Source of the DNA: Microbacterium protaetiae
GTDB taxonomy: Bacteria > Actinomycetota > Actinomycetes > Actinomycetales > Microbacteriaceae
Length of the DNA stretch: 64,000 bases
Assembly (NCBI RefSeq): GCF_004135285.1
Contig: NZ_CP035494.1
Span: forward strand, 2,914,001-2,978,000
Direction of reading: 5' to 3'
The translations under genes were made by a program, and so were the position numbers. Below the pieces are notes generated by a model, which saw only the letters and a program-made list of their open reading frames with translations, made no database searches and had not been told where the DNA came from. This document shows positions 43,135-52,749 of this stretch, piece by piece; the stretch's first letter is position 1; every line of letters starts with the position of its first letter.

Positions 43135-44322
43135 GTGGCAGAGTCCGACGGTAAACCTCGCCCCTCCTTGCGGGAGGCCCTGACGCAGCGCATCGTGGGC
43201 ACCGAGTCGGGTGCCACCGTGCCGACGTCGTTGCGCATCGCCGCCGCGTATGCCTGGCGCCTGCTGCTGGTGGCCGCCGCGCTGGCGCTGGCCATCTGGC
43301 TGATCATCGAGCTGAAGCTGCTTGTGATTCCGCTGCTGGTGGCGATTCTCGTGACCGCGCTGCTGTGGCCGGCGTTCTCGTTCATGCTGCGACATGGGAT
43401 GCCGAGGGTGCCCGCCATCATCATTGCCGTGATCGGCACCCTCGCCATCGTCGCCGGGCTGATGTGGCTGGTCGGCTGGCAGGTCAGCGTGCAGTGGGAC
43501 CAGGTCAAGGAACGCACCACCGGCGCCGTCGACGCTTTGCGCGCCTATCTGGTGCACGGGCCGCTGGGCCTGACCGAGGCGCAGATCGACGACATGCTGG
43601 CGCAGGTGTGGAAGGTCGCGCAGGAGCAGGCCGAGTTGCTCTGGTCGGGGGCGCTGGCCATCGGCAGCACCGTCGGGCACATCGGCACCGGATTCGTGTT
43701 GTCGGTGTTCATCCTGCTGTGCCTGCTCACCGACGGCGCCGGCATCTGGCGCTGGATGGTGCGCCTGTTCCCGCAACGCGCGCGGCTCGCCGTGGACGGC
43801 GCGGGGCGTGCGGGATGGAACACCCTGGTCAACTACGCGCGCACACAGATGCTGGTGGCCACGATCGACGCCGTCGGCATCGGTCTGGGGGCCTTTCTGC
43901 TCGGTGTTCCGCTGGCTGTGCCGGTGGCCGTCCTGGTCTTCCTGGGCTCGTTCGTGCCCATCGTCGGTGCGGTCGTCACCGGAGCGCTGGCGGTCTTTCT
44001 CGCCCTGGTCTACAACGGCTGGTGGATCGCGCTGTGGATGCTGGTGGTCGTCTTGGGCGTGCAGCAGCTCGAAGGGCACATCCTGCAGCCGCTGCTGATG
44101 GGATCTGCCGTGAAAGTCCATCCCCTCGCCGTCGTGCTCGTGGTCGCCGGCGGCGCGATGATCGGCGGAATTCCGGGTGCGCTGTTCGCCGTACCCCTGG
44201 CTGCCTTCATCAACGTCGCCGCGGTCTATCTCACCAATCGTGCGTGGGAGGGCGACAAGGCGCTCGACGGCGTCGATCTCATTTGGAACACGGTGCCCCG
44301 CACCAGGAAAGGAAGCGCATGA
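43135..44322 (+). CDS. AI-2E family (PurR/YdiK-type) membrane permease
   Basis: The 395-aa protein has seven or eight membrane helices in the AI-2E transporter pattern: an early PLLVAILVTALLWP pair, a long cytoplasmic loop, and the C-terminal block FVPIVGAVVTGALAVFLALV, QQLEGHILQPLLMG and KVHPLAVVLVV. Substrates vary in this family (autoinducer, ions, other small molecules), so none is assigned. It overlaps ilvA by four bases (ATGA). Confidence 0.85.
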   Translation: MAESDGKPRPSLREALTQRIVGTESGATVPTSLRIAAAYAWRLLLVAAALALAIWLIIELKLLVIPLLVAILVTALLWPAFSFMLRHGMPRVPAIIIAVIGTLAIVAGLMWLVGWQVSVQWDQVKERTTGAVDALRAYLVHGPLGLTEAQIDDMLAQVWKVAQEQAELLWSGALAIGSTVGHIGTGFVLSVFILLCLLTDGAGIWRWMVRLFPQRARLAVDGAGRAGWNTLVNYARTQMLVATIDAVGIGLGAFLLGVPLAVPVAVLVFLGSFVPIVGAVVTGALAVFLALVYNGWWIALWMLVVVLGVQQLEGHILQPLLMGSAVKVHPLAVVLVVAGGAMIGGIPGALFAVPLAAFINVAAVYLTNRAWEGDKALDGVDLIWNTVPRTRKGSA

Positions 44323-45545
44323 CCGCTCCCACCCTCGCCGAATTCACTGACGCAGCCTCGGCGCTGAGGGGAGTGATCACACAGACGCCGATCGACCAGT
44401 CGCTGTATCTGTCCGAACTTCTGGGCGTTCCGGTGCATCTGAAGCTGGAGAACCTGCAGCGCACCGGCTCATTCAAGATCCGCGGAGCCAGCTACCGACT
44501 CTCCCGGCTGACGGCCGAAGAGCGAGCACGCGGCGTGGTGGCGGCATCCGCCGGAAACCACGCGCAGGGAGTGGCGCTGGCCGCGCAGCAGCTGGGCATC
44601 GCCGCCACGATCTTCATGCCGCTCGGGGTTCCGGTTCCCAAGCTGCTGGCCACCCGCGGATATGGTGCCGACGTCGTGCTCGAGGGCGCCACCGTCGAGA
44701 CGCCGCTGCGACTGGCGGCCGAATTCGCCGAACGCACCGGCGCCGTGCTGATCCACCCGTTCGACCACCGCGACATCATCACGGGGCAGGGCACGCTGGG
44801 GCTCGAACTGTGGGACGCCCTGCACGATCTCGACACCGTGATCGTGGGCATCGGCGGGGGCGGGCTCATCGCGGGCGTCGCCGCGGCGGTGAAGGCGCGC
44901 GCGGCAGCCGACGGGCGCACGGTGCGGGTCATCGGCGTGCAGGCCGAGAACTCTGCCGCCTACCCGCCCTCGCTTGCCGCCGGCCACCCGATCGAGGTCG
45001 CCACCACCCCGACGATCGCCGACGGCATCGCGGTCGCCCGACCCGGCGACATCCCGTTCGAGATCATCCACGACCTCGTGGACGAGGTCGTCACGGTCAG
45101 CGAAGACGATATAGCCCGCGCCCTGCTGGTTCTTCTGGAGCGCGCCAAGCAGGTCGTCGAACCTGCCGGCGCGGTGGGCGTGGCAGCGATCCTGGCCGGA
45201 AAGGTGACGGCCACCGGCACCACCGCGACGGTGCTGTCGGGAGGCAACATCGACCCGCTGCTGCTGCAGCGGGTGGTGGCCCACGGGCTTGCGGCATCCG
45301 ATCGCTACATGAGCTTGCGCATTCCACTGCCCGATCGTCCGGGACAGCTCGCCCAGGTGTCAGAGCTGCTCGCCCAGGCGGGCGCGAACGTCATCGAGGT
45401 GCTGCACACCCGGCACGGCCAAGGGCTGCAGATCAGCGAGGTGATCCTTCAGCTGAGCGTCGAGACGCGCGGTGCCGAGCACCGGGCGCACGTGATGGAC
45501 ACGCTGCGCGGCGCGGGCTTCGACCCGATGGTGGTCGAAGACTGA
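44319..45545 (+). CDS. ilvA: Threonine ammonia-lyase (threonine dehydratase) with ACT domain
   Basis: It deaminates threonine to 2-oxobutyrate, the first step of isoleucine synthesis. The 408-aa protein has the PLP lysine in GSFKIRGA (Lys53), SAGNHAQGVA, the glycine-rich phosphate loop GIGGGGLIAG and LSGGNIDP. A C-terminal ACT-type regulatory domain (about 330-405, SLRIPLPDRPGQLAQVSELL) follows. The overall shape is the shorter catabolic/biosynthetic type with one ACT domain. GGAA precedes the ATG, which overlaps the permease gene. Confidence 0.92.
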   Translation: MTAPTLAEFTDAASALRGVITQTPIDQSLYLSELLGVPVHLKLENLQRTGSFKIRGASYRLSRLTAEERARGVVAASAGNHAQGVALAAQQLGIAATIFMPLGVPVPKLLATRGYGADVVLEGATVETPLRLAAEFAERTGAVLIHPFDHRDIITGQGTLGLELWDALHDLDTVIVGIGGGGLIAGVAAAVKARAAADGRTVRVIGVQAENSAAYPPSLAAGHPIEVATTPTIADGIAVARPGDIPFEIIHDLVDEVVTVSEDDIARALLVLLERAKQVVEPAGAVGVAAILAGKVTATGTTATVLSGGNIDPLLLQRVVAHGLAASDRYMSLRIPLPDRPGQLAQVSELLAQAGANVIEVLHTRHGQGLQISEVILQLSVETRGAEHRAHVMDTLRGAGFDPMVVED

Positions 45546-45551
45546 GTGCTG

Positions 45552-46043
45552 TCAGCTGGGCGAGTAGGTCTCGACCTTGACGATCTCGACCCCGATCTCA
45601 CGACCGTTCGGCGCCGTGTACGAGGCCTTCTCGCCTTCTTTGAGGCCGATGATCGCGCTACCCAGGGGCGAGGCCTCACTGTAGACGTCGAGGTCGCCAC
45701 CGGCGGCGATCTCTCGACTGCCCAGCAGAAAGACCTCTTCGTCGCCGGCGACGAGAGCGGTCACGACGGTGCCGGGCTCAACCACGCCGTTGCTGGCGGG
45801 GGCTTCACCGACGACGGCGTTCTTCAGCAGCGACTGCAGGGTGCGGATGCGCGCCTCTTGCTTGCCCTGCTCGTCTTTGGCCGCGTGATAGCCGCCGTTC
45901 TCCTTGAGATCGCCCTCTTCGCGTGCCGCCTCGATGCGCTTGGCGATCTCCTCGCGACCCGTGGTCGAGAGGTGCTCCAGCTCGGCAGCGAGACGGTCGT
46001 AGGCCTCCTGGGTGAGAAAGGTCACCGCAGCATCATCGGACAC
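45552..46043 (-). CDS. greA: Transcription elongation factor GreA
   Basis: GreA rescues backtracked RNA polymerase by stimulating transcript cleavage. The 163-aa protein has the N-terminal coiled coil (about 10-80) with the acidic GDLKENGGYHAAKDEQGK tip and a C-terminal globular domain (SPLGSAIIGLKEGEKASY). The GTG at 46043 follows AAGGAGAAGAC; the frame upstream would add unrelated residues. It is convergent with ilvA, six bases between the stops, with no terminator seen. Confidence 0.95.
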   Translation of the reverse strand: MSDDAAVTFLTQEAYDRLAAELEHLSTTGREEIAKRIEAAREEGDLKENGGYHAAKDEQGKQEARIRTLQSLLKNAVVGEAPASNGVVEPGTVVTALVAGDEEVFLLGSREIAAGGDLDVYSEASPLGSAIIGLKEGEKASYTAPNGREIGVEIVKVETYSPS

Positions 46044-46133
46044 GTCTTCTCCTTCAGTCGATGTGAACGCAGGTCTCACGGATAAGCCGAGACGCCCCGG
46101 CACCGGCCAGGGCGTCTGTCTTCGCACGTCACC

Positions 46134-46529
46134 TTATGACACCCAACAGGTGTTCACCAAACCGGTCGTCGCCGGCCCCACGGTGGGGATGGACTCGCTG
46201 TAGGCGTGGGTGTGGGTGGTGGATGCCGCAAGCCGCACGACCTTCCAGCCGACGATGCCGTGTTCCTCGTCGTCTGCCTCCAAAACGCACACCACAGCGC
46301 TGCCGGTGGGAGCGGTCACCTGGAACGTCACAGCGACCGTGCGGGCGTCGACGACCTGATACCCGGTCGCATCGGCGTCGACCGCGTCGGCGGTGTTGCC
46401 GAACGCCATCCACACAAGCACCGCGCCGACCACGACGGCAGCGACGACCCCGGCGATCCATCGCCACAGTCGGGCGCGCGGCGAACGCGTGCGACCATAT
46501 CGATCATCGAGCATCTGCTGCGTTGTCAT
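46134..46529 (-). CDS. DUF4307 membrane-anchored protein
   Basis: The 131-aa protein has one membrane helix (about 24-45) after MTTQQMLDDRYGRTRS, the N-terminal signature of DUF4307. The extracytoplasmic part is beta-rich (YQVVDARTVAVTFQVTAP, with Cys81 and Cys128). It is found next to greA in many actinobacteria; its role is unknown. It is divergent from the 99-aa membrane protein. Confidence 0.85.
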   Translation of the reverse strand: MTTQQMLDDRYGRTRSPRARLWRWIAGVVAAVVVGAVLVWMAFGNTADAVDADATGYQVVDARTVAVTFQVTAPTGSAVVCVLEADDEEHGIVGWKVVRLAASTTHTHAYSESIPTVGPATTGLVNTCWVS

Positions 46530-46594
46530 ACCGGCTCCGTCGGGGGAATAGGCTGGAATTCCAGGCTATGCGCTCCCGCGCGAAATGAGGAAAA

Positions 46595-46894
46595 ATGCAC
46601 GCAGTGATCGCCGAGCTCGCGATCCTCGCCGCCGCCACCCCGAGCCCGACGCCCACCGGGCCCGATCCTGCGACGGTGACTCCCGGGCCGTGGGGATTCG
46701 TCGCCGTGGCGTTCCTCGCGCTGGCCGTCGTGGTGCTGCTGTGGGACATGATGCGGCGCATCCGCCGCGCGCGATACCGCGCGCAGGTGCGTGAAGAACT
46801 CGACGCGGAACAGGCAGAAGGCGCCGCCGCTGCCCGCGCTACGCGCACCGATACCCAGGACGTCGACGCCTCCGGGGAGGACGAACGCCATTAG
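46595..46894 (+). CDS. Small single-helix membrane protein, 99 aa
   Basis: A short N-terminal segment rich in Pro and Thr is followed by one membrane helix (about 35-52, VAVAFLALAVVVLLWDM), a basic stretch (RRIRRARYRAQ) and a highly charged tail. Proteins like this accompany the mycothiol-conjugate amidase gene mca in related genomes, but no mca is in this window. A TAGGCT -10-like hexamer lies at 46547-46552. The function is unknown. Confidence 0.7.
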   Translation: MHAVIAELAILAAATPSPTPTGPDPATVTPGPWGFVAVAFLALAVVVLLWDMMRRIRRARYRAQVREELDAEQAEGAAAARATRTDTQDVDASGEDERH

Positions 46895-46909
46895 ACCGGC
46901 CGCCGGCGG

Positions 46910-47662
46910 TCAACCGCCGTGGAAGGCCGGATGCAGCGAGATGAGCAGCGACGCCGTCCAGTGGCACAGGAACGCCAGCACGGTGCACACGTGGAAGATC
47001 TCGTGGAAGCCGAATCGTCCGGGCCACGGGTTCGGACGCTTGAGCGCGTAGACGATGGCACCGCCGGTGTAGAGCAATCCGCCGACGATGACGAGGATCA
47101 TCATCGCCACACTCGCCTGGAACAACGGCACGATATACATCACCGCGGCCCAGCCCAGCGCCAGATAGAGCGCGACGTAGAGCCAGCGGGGCGCGTTGAT
47201 CCAGAACACGCGGAAGAGGATGCCGAGGATGGCGCCCGTCCACACTATCGACAGCAGCAGCACGGTCTTGTGCGTCGGCAGAGCCAGCACCGCCAGGGGC
47301 GTGTAGGTTCCCGCGATCAACAGCAGAATGTTGGCGTGATCGATGCGCTTGAGAACAGCCTTGGTCGTGGGCTTCCAGTTGAAGCGGTGGTAGAGCGCCG
47401 AGTTGCCGAACAAGAGCAGTGAGGTGGCCATGAAAACGGCGGCCGCCCACTTGGCCGGCGCACCGTCGGCGAGCACGATGAGAACGATGCCGACCGCTAT
47501 CGCGACGGGAAAGGTGCCGGCATGGATCCAGCCGCGCCAGGTGGGCTTGATGTCGTCGCCCGCATCAGCAGAGGCGGCCTCCAGCAACGGCAGCTGTGGC
47601 ATGTCGGCCTGACCGTCTTCCGGCTGAGTCGGAGTGTCGGAGTGGCGGGGACGGCGGCTCAT
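46910..47662 (-). CDS. Hemolysin III family (TrhA/YqfA-type) membrane protein
   Basis: The 250-aa protein has seven membrane helices and the family signatures SALYHRFNW, DHANILLLIAGTYTPLAVL and HEIFHVCTVLAFLCHW, whose His, Ser and Asp residues form the metal site of the PAQR-like fold. Despite the name, such proteins are thought to affect membrane homeostasis. An acidic N-terminal extension (about 1-40) is variable. It is convergent with the 99-aa gene and divergent from the prenyltransferase gene. Confidence 0.88.
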   Translation of the reverse strand: MSRRPRHSDTPTQPEDGQADMPQLPLLEAASADAGDDIKPTWRGWIHAGTFPVAIAVGIVLIVLADGAPAKWAAAVFMATSLLLFGNSALYHRFNWKPTTKAVLKRIDHANILLLIAGTYTPLAVLALPTHKTVLLLSIVWTGAILGILFRVFWINAPRWLYVALYLALGWAAVMYIVPLFQASVAMMILVIVGGLLYTGGAIVYALKRPNPWPGRFGFHEIFHVCTVLAFLCHWTASLLISLHPAFHGG

Positions 47663-47728
47663 TCTCTGAGCCTAGGCCCCGCTGCATGCCGTGGCCGGCA
47701 CATGCGGCGGGGCCGCGCCCGTGCGCGG

Positions 47729-47734
47729 TAGCGT
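47729..47734 (+). promoter_or_regulatory. -10 element TAGCGT of the prenyltransferase gene (leaderless)
   Basis: TAGCGT ends seven bases before GTG 47741. Confidence 0.55.
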
Positions 47735-47740
47735 TGTCCC

Positions 47741-48526
47741 GTGACGTCCGCGCGGTCCAGCCAAGGTCAGGGGCCCCTCTATCGCCTGTACATCGGACGG
47801 CTGCGCCGGCAGCTCGCCCCGGCGACGGTCCCCGGCCATGTCGCCATGATGATCGACGGCAATCGGCGGTGGGCGCGTCAGCTCGGCTATCGCACGGCCG
47901 CCGAGGGGCACCGCGCCGGCGCGGCGAAGATGCGCGAATTCCTGGGCTGGTGCGACGACGTCGGCGTGAAGGTCGTCTCGTTGTATCTTCTCTCGTTGGA
48001 CAACCTTCGCAAGCGCGAGCCACAGGAGCTTTCCGATCTCATCGAAATCATCGCCGAACTCGCCGACAGCCTCTCGCGTGTCGGCGACTGGCGGGTACAG
48101 CATGTGGGGCGCCGAGAGGCACTGCCCGACGAGCTTGCCCGGGTTCTGGCCGACGCGCAAGAGCGCACGAAGGACCACCGCGGGCTGCACGTCAACCTCG
48201 CCGTCGGCTATGGCGGGCGCGGCGAGATCGTCGACGCGGTGCGCAGCATCATCCAGCAGCATGATGAACGCGGCGGCACACTCGAAGAGCTCGCCGCCAG
48301 CCTCACCCCCGAACAGATCGGCGAGCACCTTTACACCGGCGGGCAGCCCGATCCCGATCTGGTGATCCGCACCTCGGGGGAGCAGCGCCTGAGCGACTTT
48401 CTGCTGTGGCAGTCTGCGCACAGCGAGTTCTACTTCGTCGAGGCGCTGGGACCCGATCTGCGCGAGGTCGACTTTCTTCGGGCGATCCGCGATTATGCCG
48501 ACCGCGATCGGCGATTCGGCGGATAG
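47741..48526 (+). CDS. Cis-prenyltransferase (short-chain Z-isoprenyl diphosphate synthase type)
   Basis: The 261-aa enzyme elongates isoprenyl diphosphates to Z,E-products used for cell-wall lipid carriers. UppS-family motifs are seen: MMIDGNRRWARQLG (catalytic Asp near residue 33), GHRAGAAKMREFLGWC, SLYLLSLDNLRKR, and the C-terminal DPDLVIRTSGEQRLSDFLLW and SEFYFVE. Actinobacteria have two such enzymes, a short-chain synthase and decaprenyl diphosphate synthase. The short N-terminus and neighbourhood suggest the short-chain type, which is tentative. Confidence 0.88.
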   Translation: MTSARSSQGQGPLYRLYIGRLRRQLAPATVPGHVAMMIDGNRRWARQLGYRTAAEGHRAGAAKMREFLGWCDDVGVKVVSLYLLSLDNLRKREPQELSDLIEIIAELADSLSRVGDWRVQHVGRREALPDELARVLADAQERTKDHRGLHVNLAVGYGGRGEIVDAVRSIIQQHDERGGTLEELAASLTPEQIGEHLYTGGQPDPDLVIRTSGEQRLSDFLLWQSAHSEFYFVEALGPDLREVDFLRAIRDYADRDRRFGG

Positions 48527-48558
48527 GCGGCACCGGGTGTCCGTGTCAGAATGACTGC

Positions 48559-49680
48559 GTGAGCGATCTGGAAGCGTACATCGCGTCGTTCGATACCGAG
48601 CCGGGCTATCTTGACTGGGCGGCGTTCGGCCCGCTGTCTGCGCGCGTACGCGCCGAGATGCACGCAGACGCCGAGCTGCTGGCAACCGGCCGCCGTTCGG
48701 GGATCGATCTGGTGAGTGGGCATGTCGGTGTCGCACGAGAGCTGCTGGCCGAGCTGCTGGACGCCCCGACCGACCAAGTGGTGCTGCAGCCCTCGACCTC
48801 ATATGGCCTCATGCAGGCCCTCTACGGACTGCGGGGCCGGGTTCTGCTCTCGCGCGCCGAGTTCCCGAGTCTGACCGTCACTGCCACCCGGGCGGCATCG
48901 TTGCGCGACGACCTGCGGGTTCAGTGGATGGACCCGGACGGTGGTTTTGTCACCGCCGATGCCGTGCGCTCGGCACTGACCGATGAGGTCACCGCGGTCG
49001 CTGTCAGCCTCGTCGACTTCCGCACCGGATTTCTCGCCGATCTCTCGGCACTGCGCGAGGCCATCGGCGACAGGATGCTGATCGTCGATGCCATCCAGGG
49101 GTTCGGCGTGGTCGACGCCGATTACGCCGCCGCTGACGTCGTCTGCGGAAACGGGTACAAATGGCTGAGGGCGGCTCGAGGCACAGGCTGGGCGCGCTTC
49201 AGCGAACGCGCGCGCACCAGGATCGAGCCGGTGCTGTCGGGCTTCGCCGGGACCACGGTCGACCTTCCCGTCGACGAGGTGCCGGCTGCGGCATCCACCG
49301 CCCAGGCTTTCACCGTCACCGGCAGTGACATCCTCGCCGCCGGCCGGCTTGCCACCGGGCTCGAGGAGGTGCGGGATGCCGGAGTGGCGGGGATCGCCGA
49401 CGCGGTGGCCGATCGTGCCGATGAGATCATCGCCGCCGCCGACGAGTACGGCATCGCCGTCGTGACGCCGCACGATCGCGCGCGGCGCGCGGGCATCGTC
49501 GCCCTGGCGCCCGAGCCGACCGAAGCTGCCGGGCTCTCGGCGGCGCTGGCCAACAGCGGGTTGACGTTCACCGCGCGGTCGGGCCTGATCCGGCTCGCGC
49601 CGCACGCCGGCACCGACGCGAGCACTCTGCAGCTGCTGCGCGACGCACTCGGGGTCTTCGTCACCGAGCGATCGCGCTGA
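48559..49680 (+). CDS. Class V aminotransferase family PLP enzyme
   Basis: The 373-aa protein has a fold-type I PLP layout: GHVGVARELLAELLDAP, QPSTSYGLMQALYGL, VDAIQGFGVV and the PLP lysine in GNGYKWLRAARGTG. It resembles the class V (kynureninase/isopenicillin-epimerase-like) group; the reaction is not deducible. The GTG at 48559 is preceded by CAGAAT at 48547-48552, seven bases from its last base, suggesting a leaderless start, and lies 32 bases after the prenyltransferase. Confidence 0.82.
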   Translation: MSDLEAYIASFDTEPGYLDWAAFGPLSARVRAEMHADAELLATGRRSGIDLVSGHVGVARELLAELLDAPTDQVVLQPSTSYGLMQALYGLRGRVLLSRAEFPSLTVTATRAASLRDDLRVQWMDPDGGFVTADAVRSALTDEVTAVAVSLVDFRTGFLADLSALREAIGDRMLIVDAIQGFGVVDADYAAADVVCGNGYKWLRAARGTGWARFSERARTRIEPVLSGFAGTTVDLPVDEVPAAASTAQAFTVTGSDILAAGRLATGLEEVRDAGVAGIADAVADRADEIIAAADEYGIAVVTPHDRARRAGIVALAPEPTEAAGLSAALANSGLTFTARSGLIRLAPHAGTDASTLQLLRDALGVFVTERSR

Positions 49681-49855
49681 CGTCATCGATCGTTAACCCG
49701 CGCTGGGCGTGTCGAGTGCGCCGGGTGGGCTGCCCTCGTCGTACGGTCGTGGCATCGGGCAAGGTGCCCGGTCGAGTCGACCGATCGGATCGCGACTCGT
49801 GACCCTGGGTCGACTCGTGGGAACCGGGACATCCCTCCCGGGGCGGGAGCAGGTC

Positions 49856-51229
49856 GTGACCACGCGAGCCTCACAGCAGCAGTACTCCGCAGCCGACACC
49901 CTCGAGAGGACCGACGGACCTCTCACCCGACAGGATCAGGCACTGCGCACCTATGTCCTGGACACCTCCGTGCTCCTGAGCGATCCGCGGGCGCTGTTCC
50001 GCTTCGCCGAGCATTCGGTCGTCATTCCGGTCGTGGTCGTCACCGAGCTGGAGGGAAAACGGCACGACCCCGAAATCGGCTACTTCGCACGTCAAGCGCT
50101 GCGTCATCTCGACGATCTGCGCGTCGAACACGGGCGCCTCGACTTTCCCGTGCCGGTGGGCGACGGCGGCACTCTGAGGGTCGAGTTGGCCAACACCGAC
50201 GTCTCGGTGCTGCCGGCAGGCATGCGGCTCGGCGACAATGACACGCGCATTCTGGCGGTCGCCCAGCATCTGATGGACGACGGCCAAGAGGTGACCGTCG
50301 TCTCGAAAGACCTGCCGATGCGAGTCAAGGCGGCGTCGCTGGGCATCGCGGCCGAGGAATACCTCGCCGAGCAGGCTCTGGATTCGGGCTGGACGGGCAT
50401 CGCCGAGATCGACGTGTCGGGCGATGACGTGAGTGACCTGTACGAGAGCGAGGTCGCCCTGAGCGAAGACGTCCGCGGTCTTCCGGTGAACACCGGGCTG
50501 GTGATCCACTCCGAGCGCGGCTCGGCGCTCGGACGCGTCACCGGTGACGGCGAGTTCCGCCTGGTGCGCGGCGACCGTGAGGTCTTCGGCCTGCACGGGC
50601 GCAGCGCCGAGCAGCGCATAGCGATCGATCTGCTGCTCGACCCCGAGGTCGGGATCGTGTCATTGGGCGGCCGCGCGGGCACCGGCAAGTCGGCGCTGGC
50701 CCTGTGCGCCGGGCTGGAGTCGGTGCTCGAACGTCAGCAGCAGCGGCGGATCATCGTCTTTCGCCCGCTGTTCGCGGTCGGGGGCCAGGAACTGGGCTAC
50801 CTGCCCGGTGACCAGCAGGAGAAGATGAACCCGTGGGGTCAGGCCGTCTACGACACGCTCGGGTCGGTGGTGTCGACGAACGTCATCGACGAGGTGATGG
50901 AGCGGGGGATGCTGGAGGTTCTGCCGCTCACGCACATCCGCGGTCGATCGCTGCACGACGCCTTCGTCATCGTCGACGAGGCCCAGTCGCTGGAGCGCAA
51001 TGTGCTGCTGACGGTGCTGAGCCGGATCGGGCTGAACTCCCGGGTGGTGCTCACCCACGACGTGGGGCAGCGCGACAACCTGCGAGTGGGGCGGCACGAC
51101 GGCGTCGCCTCGGTGATCGAGACGCTGAAGGGGCACGACCTGTTCGGACATGTCACACTGGTCAGGTCGGAACGCTCGCCCATCGCGGCACTGGTCACGG
51201 ACCTGCTCGAAGCCGGCGAGATCTCGTGA
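49856..51229 (+). CDS. PIN domain-PhoH family ATPase
   Basis: The 457-aa protein joins a PIN ribonuclease-like domain (about 30-175, starting [13 protein letters not shown] with Asp36, then a LGDNDTRIL acidic motif) to a PhoH ATPase (about 245-457, Walker A GRAGTGKS at 272-279, Walker [11 protein letters not shown]). PIN-PhoH proteins unwind and cut RNA. The GTG at 49856 with GGGAG upstream was chosen; the frame goes 49 codons further up into a poor-quality region. The 175 bases before it hold several GC-rich short palindromes but no recognised riboswitch. Confidence 0.88.
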   Translation: MTTRASQQQYSAADTLERTDGPLTRQDQALRTYVLDTSVLLSDPRALFRFAEHSVVIPVVVVTELEGKRHDPEIGYFARQALRHLDDLRVEHGRLDFPVPVGDGGTLRVELANTDVSVLPAGMRLGDNDTRILAVAQHLMDDGQEVTVVSKDLPMRVKAASLGIAAEEYLAEQALDSGWTGIAEIDVSGDDVSDLYESEVALSEDVRGLPVNTGLVIHSERGSALGRVTGDGEFRLVRGDREVFGLHGRSAEQRIAIDLLLDPEVGIVSLGGRAGTGKSALALCAGLESVLERQQQRRIIVFRPLFAVGGQELGYLPGDQQEKMNPWGQAVYDTLGSVVSTNVIDEVMERGMLEVLPLTHIRGRSLHDAFVIVDEAQSLERNVLLTVLSRIGLNSRVVLTHDVGQRDNLRVGRHDGVASVIETLKGHDLFGHVTLVRSERSPIAALVTDLLEAGEIS

Positions 51230-51242
51230 CCTGAGAGCGAAC

Positions 51243-51258
51243 GTGAGAAGAGTCTCAC
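51243..51258 (+). terminator. Small hairpin after phoH-type gene
   Basis: GTGAGA and TCTCAC pair around an AGAG loop 13 bases after the stop of the PIN-PhoH gene. The stem is short and no T-run follows, so it is a weak candidate. Confidence 0.4.
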
Positions 51259-51334
51259 CCCGCTGAGGCAGTCAAACCCTCCGAGACGGGGCACGATGGA
51301 AGTGCGGCAGTGTCTGCCGTGAACGGGAGGGATC

Positions 51335-52024
51335 GTGGACGCACGAGCGGCGTTGCTGGTGGGTACCGGCACCGCGGTCGCGGCGGCAGTGGCGATGACC
51401 TGTGGCTTCGCGCTCACCAGCGCGAGCGCGCTGGCCGACAAGGCCGGGTCACCGGTGGCCGACGCGGTGATCATCGTGCACGGGCATCCCGATGCGACGG
51501 CGGCACCCGCACCTGCCGCCACCGCACCCGAGACCGTTGCCGCCCCCGCCCCGAAAGACATCGCCGCCCCGCCCGTGACGACGCAACCCCGCTCTGAGCA
51601 GACGTCGACCACGAAGACCCAGGCCCCAGACACGAGGTCCGACGCGAAGAAGGCTGACACCGCCCAGAACGACGCGAAGGCTGCGGATGCGGCGAAGGCA
51701 GCGGCTGCGAGCAAGGCTGCGGCGCAGGCGAAGGCCGAGGCCGCGGCAAAGAAGTCAGAGGCCGCGAAGCAGACCGCTGCCGGTCGCGAGACCGCGCACA
51801 CGGGCGGCAAGGTGTCCGATGCGACCGCGGCACGAATTCGCGACCGGTTGGAACAGCTGGCCAAGAAGTGGCAGGAGCGACTGGGCGAGCATTCCCGGTA
51901 CACGAACAACGTCACGAAGAATTCCGTCGACTCGACGGAGTGGAACTCCGGGTCGGGGCATCCCCGTCTTCGATCCGGATCGCAGAAAGGGCAATCGCAC
52001 AGTTCCCCAGACAGTGGCGATTGA
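51335..52024 (+). CDS. Secreted Ala/Lys-rich protein
   Basis: The 229-aa product has an N-terminal signal-like helix (about 6-34, VGTGTAVAAAVAMTCGFAL) and a Pro/Ala/Thr-rich segment. An alanine/lysine coiled-coil-like stretch (about 100-150, with repeated KAAA and KAEA units) and a polar tail with Asn/Ser follow. No catalytic domain is visible; a cell-wall-associated or structural role is a guess. A GGGAGG ribosome site precedes the GTG by four bases, and a small hairpin (51305-51319) lies in the leader. Confidence 0.65.
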   Translation: MDARAALLVGTGTAVAAAVAMTCGFALTSASALADKAGSPVADAVIIVHGHPDATAAPAPAATAPETVAAPAPKDIAAPPVTTQPRSEQTSTTKTQAPDTRSDAKKADTAQNDAKAADAAKAAAASKAAAQAKAEAAAKKSEAAKQTAAGRETAHTGGKVSDATAARIRDRLEQLAKKWQERLGEHSRYTNNVTKNSVDSTEWNSGSGHPRLRSGSQKGQSHSSPDSGD

Positions 52025-52092
52025 TGTGGCGAGCGACCCCACATGCTCACCACCCCACCCCCGGCGTCCCCCAGCGCCGGGGGTTTCTGCAT

Positions 52093-52749
52093 TCAGCCCC
52101 AGCGGTAGCCCGCGCCGCGCACGGTGACGATGTGGTCGTGTCCGATCTTGCTGCGCAGGTATCGCACGTACACATCGACGACGTTGGAGCCAGGGTCGAA
52201 GTTCAGACCCCAGACTTCGCGCAGCAGCCACTCGCGACTGAGCACCTCGCCGGGGTGCCGGAGGAACTGCTCGGCCAGAGTGAACTCCCGGGCCGACAGC
52301 TCCACATCACGGCCCCCCACCGTCGCGCGGCGGGCAAGCAGGTCGAGTTCGACGTCGTCCTGGGCGAGCATGAATCCGCGCTTGGGCGTGGATTCGCGAA
52401 GTCGTGAACGCACCCGCGCCAGAAGCTCCTCGAACGCGAAAGGCTTCGGAATGTAGTCGTTGGCGCCCGACTCCAGACCCTCGACGGTGTCGCGCGTGCT
52501 GGTGCGTGCCGTCAGCATGATCACCGGAATGGTCGATCCGCCGCCGCGAAGCGCTCGGAGAACCTCGAAGCCATCCATCTCGGGGAGACCGATGTCGAGC
52601 AGGACGAGGTCGACGTCGCCGGAGAGCGCGATCTCCAGCGCGCGGTCGCCTTCTTCGGCGACCACAGCCTCATATCCGGCAGACTCCAGGCCGCGCCGAA
52701 TGAACGACGCGATCTGTGGCTCGTCTTCCGCGATCAGGATACGTGTCAT
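52093..52749 (-). CDS. OmpR/PhoB-type response regulator
   Basis: The 218-aa protein has a receiver domain (about 1-115: acidic pair Glu8-Asp9, phosphoacceptor Asp52 in LLDIGLPEMDG, Thr80 and Lys102 regions). A winged-helix DNA-binding domain (about 125-218, ending IVTVRGAGYRWG) follows. It is encoded with the sensor kinase just upstream (overlap ATGA) and would regulate genes in response to an envelope or external signal. The target is unknown. Confidence 0.92.
   Translation of the reverse strand: MTRILIAEDEPQIASFIRRGLESAGYEAVVAEEGDRALEIALSGDVDLVLLDIGLPEMDGFEVLRALRGGGSTIPVIMLTARTSTRDTVEGLESGANDYIPKPFAFEELLARVRSRLRESTPKRGFMLAQDDVELDLLARRATVGGRDVELSAREFTLAEQFLRHPGEVLSREWLLREVWGLNFDPGSNVVDVYVRYLRSKIGHDHIVTVRGAGYRWG

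Noticed and set aside
49681-49855. Riboswitch before the PIN-PhoH gene
   Set aside because: Several short palindromes are present but no known riboswitch core could be fitted by eye.
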